Below are positions 13,912 through 18,537 of a stretch of DNA of 18,537 nucleotides, in pieces. A program made the position numbers and the translations under genes. Numbering within the stretch: the stretch's first letter is position 1; each line of letters starts with the position of its first letter. Source of the stretch: Chloroflexota bacterium (GTDB lineage Bacteria; Chloroflexota; Anaerolineae; J102); contig JAADFV010000316.1 in the NCBI GenBank assembly GCA_013152695.1, positions 1-18,537 of the forward strand. The letters run 5' to 3'. Under the pieces are notes generated by a model that ran no database searches, was not told the DNA's origin, and was given only the letters and a program-made list of their open reading frames with translations.

Positions 13912-15021
13912 ATGCCTGCAAAACCTTTTCATCTGCGTTGCCGCAAGTGCAACCAACCGGTCTCATGGCCACCGGCCAGTCCCCGTTGTCCCCGCCCGAC
14001 CTGTCGGGGCCCCTTGCAACCGCGCCGCAACATTGTCTTTAATCCTTCCCTGATCGAACATCTCGAACCAGGTATGTGGCGCTACCGCCATTTATTGCCT
14101 ACTCTGGCCGATGAGCCCATTACCCTTGGTGAAGGCGATGTTCCCTTGTTACGGGTCTCCGGATATCCTTTCAGTCTTTATTTCAAGAACGAGAGTCTGA
14201 ATCCGACCGGAAGTTTCAAGGATCGCGGGGCGGCCTTTCTCATCAACACTGCGCCCAAAGAGAAAATCATCGTCGATGATTCTTCCGGAAACGCGGGCGC
14301 CGCCCTGGCTGCCTATGCCGCGCGTGCCGGTATGACCGCACGTATTTTTGTTCCTGCCACTGCTCCCGAAGCCAAGCTCCGTCAGATCAGCCAATATGGC
14401 GCTGAACTCATCCGCATTCCCGGTAATCGTGATGATGTTACTGCCGCCACGGAAATAGCCGTTGCCGAGGAGGATGTTTTCTATGCCAGTCATATCTGGC
14501 ATCCTGGCTATGCCCTGGCCATGCAGACGATTGCCTGGGAAATTTGGGAACAATTAGGGCGACAGGCACCTAATTGGGTGATTGTCCCTGCCGGAAACGG
14601 CTCTCTTCTACGCGGTATTCGCTGGGGCTTTCGCTCTTTGCAGAAGGGAAAGCATATTGCCAAGCTGCCTCGCCTGGTGGCGGTGCAAGCAGCCGCCTGT
14701 GCTCCTTTATTAGCCTATCAAAATGGCGAATATAAACCACAACGTTTCGTCGGAAGTAACACCATTGCCGACGGCGTTGCCATTGCAAATCCCCCCCTCA
14801 TCGAAGCGATGGGTAGTGCTGTACAAAAAACGAAAGGTACTGTGGTTGCCATTCCGGAAGAGGATATTCTTTCTGCCGTAGAGCAGCTTGCCCACCGTGG
14901 TTTTTATGTGGAACCCACTGCTGCTCTTGGTTATGCTGCTCTTTCTTATTTACAACCTCGTATCAAATCTCACCACACTGTTGTAGTCGTACTCACTGGA
15001 CATGGTCTCAAATCACGTTGA
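13912..15021 (+). CDS. thrC: Threonine synthase (PLP-dependent)
   Basis: Converts O-phospho-homoserine to threonine. The 369-residue protein starts with a zinc-ribbon of four Cys (C10, C13, C26, C31), then the PLP fold: the Schiff-base lysine K103 in GSFKDRG (101-106 region), the phosphate/substrate loop SSGNAG (124-129), GNGS (228-231) and the C-terminal LTGHGLK (361-367), typical of ThrC. Zinc-ribbon forms are common among bacterial and archaeal threonine synthases. The frame is open from 13780, but the upstream part crosses the divergent promoter region, so ATG 13912 is preferred. Its end overlaps rnc by 20 bases. Related enzymes such as cysteate synthase share the fold, so substrate is probable, not proven. 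Confidence 0.88.
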   Translation: MPAKPFHLRCRKCNQPVSWPPASPRCPRPTCRGPLQPRRNIVFNPSLIEHLEPGMWRYRHLLPTLADEPITLGEGDVPLLRVSGYPFSLYFKNESLNPTGSFKDRGAAFLINTAPKEKIIVDDSSGNAGAALAAYAARAGMTARIFVPATAPEAKLRQISQYGAELIRIPGNRDDVTAATEIAVAEEDVFYASHIWHPGYALAMQTIAWEIWEQLGRQAPNWVIVPAGNGSLLRGIRWGFRSLQKGKHIAKLPRLVAVQAAACAPLLAYQNGEYKPQRFVGSNTIADGVAIANPPLIEAMGSAVQKTKGTVVAIPEEDILSAVEQLAHRGFYVEPTAALGYAALSYLQPRIKSHHTVVVVLTGHGLKSR

Positions 15022-15724
15022 TGCATTTCAGCATTTGGCTGAACTGGAGACGCAACTGGGCGTTAATTTCAAGGATAAGAGCCTGTTGTTGCGTGCCCTC
15101 ACTCACCGTTCCTATATCAACGAATCGCCTTTTATCCATGCTGACAACGAGCGTCTGGAATTTCTGGGCGATGCGGTGATCGATCTCATTGTGGCGCGCA
15201 TTCTTTACCAACGCTTTCCTGAACAACGCGAAGGCGTGCTCACCCCCATGCGCGCCCGCCTGGTGCGCCGTGAAACCCTGGCCCGATTTGCGCGGGAAAT
15301 TCATCTCGGGGATTATCTGCTGATGGGGAAGGGGGAGCGGGAGAGCGGCGGAGCCGAACGCGATGCGACACTCTGTGCGACTTTCGAGGCACTGTGTGGT
15401 GCTCTCTATCTCGATAGTGATTTACAGACCGTCACAGCCTTTCTCATTCCCCTCCTCGAGCCCGAATTACGTGAACTCAGTGCGGGACATTGGCAAAAGG
15501 ATGCCAAGAGTCGTCTGCAAGAGTGGTCTCAGGCAGAATGGAATATTACGCCCCGTTACAGGATGATCACCAGTACCGGCCCCGATCATGATAAGAAGTT
15601 TACGGTCGAGGTTACTGTTGGGGACCGGGTTCGGGGTGTGGGCGAAGGGAACAGCAAGCAAAAGGCAGCTCAAGCCGCGGCCCAGGCTGCCCTCGATCAT
15701 ATTTCCAAACATCTTCTTTTGTAG
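15002..15724 (+). CDS. rnc: Ribonuclease III
   Basis: Double-strand-specific endoribonuclease for rRNA and mRNA processing. The RNase III domain is about 12-145, with signature NERLEFLGD (49-57, with E53 and D57), and the second metal-site segment is LCATFEALCGALYLD (124-138). A dsRNA-binding domain lies at about 167-235 (KSRLQEWSQ at 169-177, then KQKAAQAAAQAAL at 219-231). At 240 residues it has normal length. E129 matches the essential Glu (E117 in E. coli), but the residue three before it, normally Asp in LADxxEA, is A126. The ATG lies 20 bases inside thrC with a poor ribosome site, suggesting coupled translation. Confidence 0.95.
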   Translation: MVSNHVDAFQHLAELETQLGVNFKDKSLLLRALTHRSYINESPFIHADNERLEFLGDAVIDLIVARILYQRFPEQREGVLTPMRARLVRRETLARFAREIHLGDYLLMGKGERESGGAERDATLCATFEALCGALYLDSDLQTVTAFLIPLLEPELRELSAGHWQKDAKSRLQEWSQAEWNITPRYRMITSTGPDHDKKFTVEVTVGDRVRGVGEGNSKQKAAQAAAQAALDHISKHLLL

Positions 15725-15739
15725 GCGTTTCTTTAACAT

Positions 15740-15763
15740 CGTATCAGCACTTCTGGTGATACG
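15740..15763. repeat. 7-bp inverted repeat after rnc
   Basis: CGTATCA (15740-15746) and TGATACG (15757-15763), 10-base loop. It lies 15 bases beyond the rnc stop with no T-run after it. A related sequence, aacatagtatcacttc (15817-15832), resembles its left flank, aacatcgtatcagcacttc. Possible operator or weak 3'-end stem. Confidence 0.5.
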
Positions 15764-15856
15764 AATTGGGCTCATCTGACACGGATAGGAGGAAAGGTAC
15801 ATATTTCTAAAGGTATAACATAGTATCACTTCAAATCTTCGCAACGATTTTTCCTT

Positions 15857-15889
15857 GGGTTGCTCAGGAACCCGTCAACAAAAAACGGG
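15857..15889 (+). other. Two mutually exclusive hairpins in the penicillin acylase leader
   Basis: GGGTT (15857-15861) can pair with AACCC (15869-15873), or CCCGT (15871-15875) with ACGGG (15885-15889); both use the bases at 15871-15873. Neither is followed by a T-run. The arrangement allows alternative leader folds upstream of the AAGGAGG ribosome site (15924-15930). No known riboswitch pattern is recognised. Confidence 0.35.
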
Positions 15890-15940
15890 CAGGGAAGAAC
15901 CGACTTTTAAGTTTCACACACATCAAGGAGGCTTTGGCAC

Positions 15941-18355
15941 ATGCGCCGTTTTCTTCTCATCTTGCTGGTTATTATTTTGCTTGTTGCCGGCGGTGGCTAT
16001 CTCTATGTTCGCCACCAGATTACACTCGCCTGGCCCCAAACGGAGGGGGAATTAAAACTATCGGGATTGCAAAGTAAGGTGACAGTGATTCGAGATTCTC
16101 GTGGCATTCCTCATATTTATGCTTATAACAGCCATGATCTCTTTATGGCCCAGGGTTTCGTGCAGGCACAAGACCGCTTTTGGCAGATGGAGTTCTGGCG
16201 ACGAATTGGCTCGGGACGGCTTTCAGAGTTGTTTGGTGAAGGTAGTCTCGGTCAGGATCGCTTTCTGCGCACGTTAGGTATTGCTCGCAGTGCGGAACTG
16301 ACGTGGCAGGCGCTGGACCCCGATACACAGGCCATATTGCAGGCCTATGCCGATGGTGTTAATGCCTACATCGAGCAGAACAAGAAAAAACTGCCTCTCG
16401 AATTTCGTGTCCTCGCTCTGACCGGGGTCAAATTTACACCTGAGCCCTGGCAGCCGGTCAATACTCTTACCTGGACGACGATGATGTCCTTCGATTTGGG
16501 TGGTAATTACAAAAATGAGCTGATGCGCGCCGAACTGATGGCCCGCTACGGCGAAACCTGGATGCGCGAGCTCACCGAATATCCCTATCCCAGCGATCAT
16601 CCCTTGATTTTACCTGATTTCGTTGCCTGGGATCGGATCGATTTCTCTACGTTGGTGCAAGCACCTCCGAGTCTTGTATTGGGCAGTGGTGAAGGAATCG
16701 GCAGTAACAACTGGGTGGTACATGGCAGCAAAACTGACACCGGTATGCCTATCCTGGCCAACGATCCTCACCTAGCTATTCGTATGCCTTCTATCTGGTA
16801 TGAAAATGGCCTGCATTGCCTCGAATTCAGCGAAGATTGCCCCTACAATGTCGTTGGATTCTCCTTTCCCTCGTCGCCGGGCGTAGTTATTGGCCATAAC
16901 GATAAAATCGCCTGGGGTGTTACGAATGCTTATCCTGATGTCCAAGATTTATTCATCGAACGTATCAATCCTGAAAATCCCAATCAATACGAAGTGGATG
17001 GTGAGTGGCAGGATATGGAAATCATTCACGACGAGATCAAGGTTGCCGGGCAGGAGGAGACTGTATCGCTAACGATTCGTCGCACCCGCCATGGCCCTAT
17101 TCTCAACGATATCGCCTATGGAACCGAAAGTAAATGGGCATTTGGCTGGCAACCCCTGGCTTTGCAATGGACAGCACTTGGTGTCAATCGTGTTGCGCAA
17201 TCCATCCTCAAGATCAATCGGGCACAAAATTGGCAGGAGTTCCGGAGTGCTCTCCAAGATTGGGATTCACCTTCGCAAAACTTTGTCTATGCTGACACTG
17301 AAGGCAATATCGGTTACCAGATGCCCGGTCGCATACCTATTCGTGAAAAAAGTGATGGTCTTGTCCCTGTTCCGGGCTGGAATAGTGATTATGAATGGCA
17401 AGGATTCATTCCTTTCGAAGAATTACCCAAGGCCTTCAATCCTTCACAGGGTTTCATCGTTACGGCCAACAATCGTGTTGTCGGCGCCGACTATCCCTAT
17501 CTCGGCCGACATGAAGGGGCCCCAGGTTTCCGTGCTCAGCGCATCACCGAGATGCTCCAAGCCAAGTCTACCCTCAGTGCTGCCGACATGCGCGCCATTC
17601 AGGGCGATAATGCTAATCTCCTCGCCCGCGATCTCATCCCCCTCCTCCAGAATGTCACACTTTCTCGCCCAGAGGTGGCGGCAGCCCGGGATCGCTTATT
17701 ATCGTGGGACTATCAGGAGGATATGGATAGCACCGCTGCTGCATATTTCGAGGCATTCTGGTACGAACTTCCGGACAAACTCTTTGCCGACGAATTGGGG
17801 GACATGGTAAGACGTGATCGAGAGCTGGTACGTCGCCTGGCCCAAGATCCCGGCAGCCATTGGTGGGACAATATCAACACACCTGATCGTGAATCACGCG
17901 AGGATATCTTTGCCCAGGCACTCGACGATGCTTATGATCTTTTACTGGAAAAGCTGGGTAAAGATGTAGATTCCTGGCGTTGGGGAGCCGTGCACACCGC
18001 TACCTTCCGTAATCAGACCTTGGGAATGTCGGGCATTGGCCCCATCGAACGTATTTTCAACCGCGGACCTTACGAAACCAGTGGTGGTACAGCCATCGTC
18101 AATGCAACATCATGGACCACTGACCCAGAGCACTTGTTCGAAGTGCGTGCTGTTCCTTCCATGCGCATGATCGTGGATTTGGCCGACTTGACACGTTCGA
18201 TCACCACCAATACAACCGGCCAATCGGGGCATCCCTACCATCCTCATTACGACGATCAGATCGACAACTGGCGATTTATTCAATACGAGCCCATGTACTG
18301 GGATCGTGCAAGCCTGGAGGCACAGGCCGAAGGTACCCTCACTCTCACGCCCTAG
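15941..18355 (+). CDS. Penicillin acylase family Ntn hydrolase
   Basis: Amide hydrolase of the penicillin G acylase/AHL acylase family, made as a precursor that cleaves itself into two chains. An N-terminal membrane anchor or uncleaved signal (4-20) is followed by the alpha part with QGFVQAQDRFWQMEFWRR (71-88). The autocleavage site is GIG/SNNWVV, giving the nucleophile S255. Typical beta-chain features are ANDPHL (273-278), RHGPI (383-387) and the oxyanion Asn in TANN (508-511). At 804 residues the length is typical. ATG follows AAGGAGG at 15924-15930. The protein should act outside the membrane. The substrate, which could be penicillins, cyclic or acyl amides, or acyl-homoserine lactones, cannot be read from sequence. 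Confidence 0.95.
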   Translation: MRRFLLILLVIILLVAGGGYLYVRHQITLAWPQTEGELKLSGLQSKVTVIRDSRGIPHIYAYNSHDLFMAQGFVQAQDRFWQMEFWRRIGSGRLSELFGEGSLGQDRFLRTLGIARSAELTWQALDPDTQAILQAYADGVNAYIEQNKKKLPLEFRVLALTGVKFTPEPWQPVNTLTWTTMMSFDLGGNYKNELMRAELMARYGETWMRELTEYPYPSDHPLILPDFVAWDRIDFSTLVQAPPSLVLGSGEGIGSNNWVVHGSKTDTGMPILANDPHLAIRMPSIWYENGLHCLEFSEDCPYNVVGFSFPSSPGVVIGHNDKIAWGVTNAYPDVQDLFIERINPENPNQYEVDGEWQDMEIIHDEIKVAGQEETVSLTIRRTRHGPILNDIAYGTESKWAFGWQPLALQWTALGVNRVAQSILKINRAQNWQEFRSALQDWDSPSQNFVYADTEGNIGYQMPGRIPIREKSDGLVPVPGWNSDYEWQGFIPFEELPKAFNPSQGFIVTANNRVVGADYPYLGRHEGAPGFRAQRITEMLQAKSTLSAADMRAIQGDNANLLARDLIPLLQNVTLSRPEVAAARDRLLSWDYQEDMDSTAAAYFEAFWYELPDKLFADELGDMVRRDRELVRRLAQDPGSHWWDNINTPDRESREDIFAQALDDAYDLLLEKLGKDVDSWRWGAVHTATFRNQTLGMSGIGPIERIFNRGPYETSGGTAIVNATSWTTDPEHLFEVRAVPSMRMIVDLADLTRSITTNTTGQSGHPYHPHYDDQIDNWRFIQYEPMYWDRASLEAQAEGTLTLTP

Positions 18356-18357
18356 GC

Positions 18358-18375
18358 AAAAAGATGACACTTTTT
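18358..18375 (+). terminator. Weak AT hairpin after penicillin acylase gene
   Basis: AAAAAG (18358-18363) pairs with CTTTTT (18370-18375), loop of six, two bases after the stop codon. The stem itself ends in T5. A weak bidirectional terminator is possible; the AT-only stem lowers confidence. Confidence 0.35.
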
Positions 18376-18421
18376 CCTAACCCAGCCAGGCCGGAACCAC
18401 GAAGCCGGTAAAGCGGGAGAC

Positions 18422-18484
18422 CTGTAAACCAGAGCCTGGTAAATCTGTAAATCTGTAAACCAGGAAACCTGTAAACCTGTAAAC
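18422..18484. repeat. Degenerate 8-base tandem repeat (ctgtaaac type)
   Basis: Copies of ctgtaaac or one-to-two-base variants start at 18422, 18436 (9 bases, ctggtaaat), 18445, 18453, 18461 (caggaaac), 18469 and 18477. The run from 18445 to 18484 is uninterrupted at eight-base spacing. It is too short and degenerate for CRISPR. No gene lies in 18356-18537. Confidence 0.65.
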
Positions 18485-18515
18485 CGGGGGCGGAAAACGT
18501 CTCCTAACCGTACTC

Positions 18516-18536
18516 TTCCGTCTCCCGTCTTCCGTC
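18516..18536. repeat. Heptamer tandem repeat, TYCCGTC x3, cut by window end
   Basis: ttccgtc, tcccgtc and ttccgtc follow in register (18516-18522, 18523-18529, 18530-18536), and the array runs into the window edge. It resembles the short heptanucleotide arrays found between genes in some filamentous bacteria. Confidence 0.6.
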
Positions 18537-18537
18537 T

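Noticed and set aside
15740..15763. Intrinsic terminator for rnc
   Set aside because: The stem is good but no T-run follows on either strand.
15787..15800. Strong AGGAGG ribosome-like site after rnc
   Set aside because: It is followed by ATA and no usable start codon at suitable spacing; no small gene could be built from it.
17091..17810. A 239-codon plus-strand frame inside the penicillin acylase gene
   Set aside because: It is an out-of-frame shadow of a well-supported gene and lacks a ribosome site or recognisable domain.
18422..18537. CRISPR-like array at right edge
   Set aside because: Units are only 7-8 bases with no spacers between them.

Overview
The window is a dense, ordinary-looking bacterial chromosome segment with no rRNA, tRNA, insertion sequence or CRISPR. 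Base composition is near 50% GC and Shine-Dalgarno sites are good in many places. The gene set (a cytochrome c maturation locus with an unusual gene order, DUF2085 and DUF2007 proteins, an FtsH with a Thr/Pro-rich extracytoplasmic linker, a membrane-anchored penicillin acylase) suggests a member of the Chloroflexota, perhaps Anaerolineae-like. That placement is inference from family resemblance; no marker RNA is present to confirm it.

Layout. Positions 1-119 hold a hairpin and short repeats. A minus-strand cluster follows: class I/II aminotransferase, family 2 glycosyltransferase and ftsH (4154 down to 120). A back-to-back promoter pair separates it from a plus-strand lipoprotein gene of the ZnuA/TroA metal-binding family (4350-5279), which ends at a likely terminator. 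Convergent to it is rpsT (ribosomal protein S20), with a UUG start, its own promoter and a strong terminator.

The centre (13338 down to 5893) is a long minus-strand operon for System I cytochrome c maturation and thiol redox chemistry: ccmE, a large membrane-anchored dihaem cytochrome, ccmA, ccmB, ccmC, a 44-residue ccmD, ccdA, a TlpA/CcmG-like thioredoxin, and a DUF2085 membrane protein. CcmE has Cys in place of the usual haem-binding His (CxxxY). No ccmF or ccmH is present. The CcdA protein appears circularly permuted: its normal first membrane helix, with the first redox Cys, lies at the C terminus, and extra membrane helices sit in the middle. CcdA should pass electrons to the TlpA-like protein. 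DUF2085 has two conserved Cys predicted to be extracytoplasmic and may belong to the same circuit. The dihaem protein has a CcmI/SHOCT-like cytoplasmic tail and is translationally coupled to ccmA, so it may be a built-in partner of the pathway.

Upstream, a DUF2007 gene (minus) and a threonine synthase gene (plus) diverge from overlapping promoters. The synthase overlaps rnc (RNase III), which lacks one expected metal-ligand Asp. A 216-base leader region with several hairpins precedes a penicillin acylase-family Ntn hydrolase (15941-18355). The window ends in short degenerate tandem repeats.
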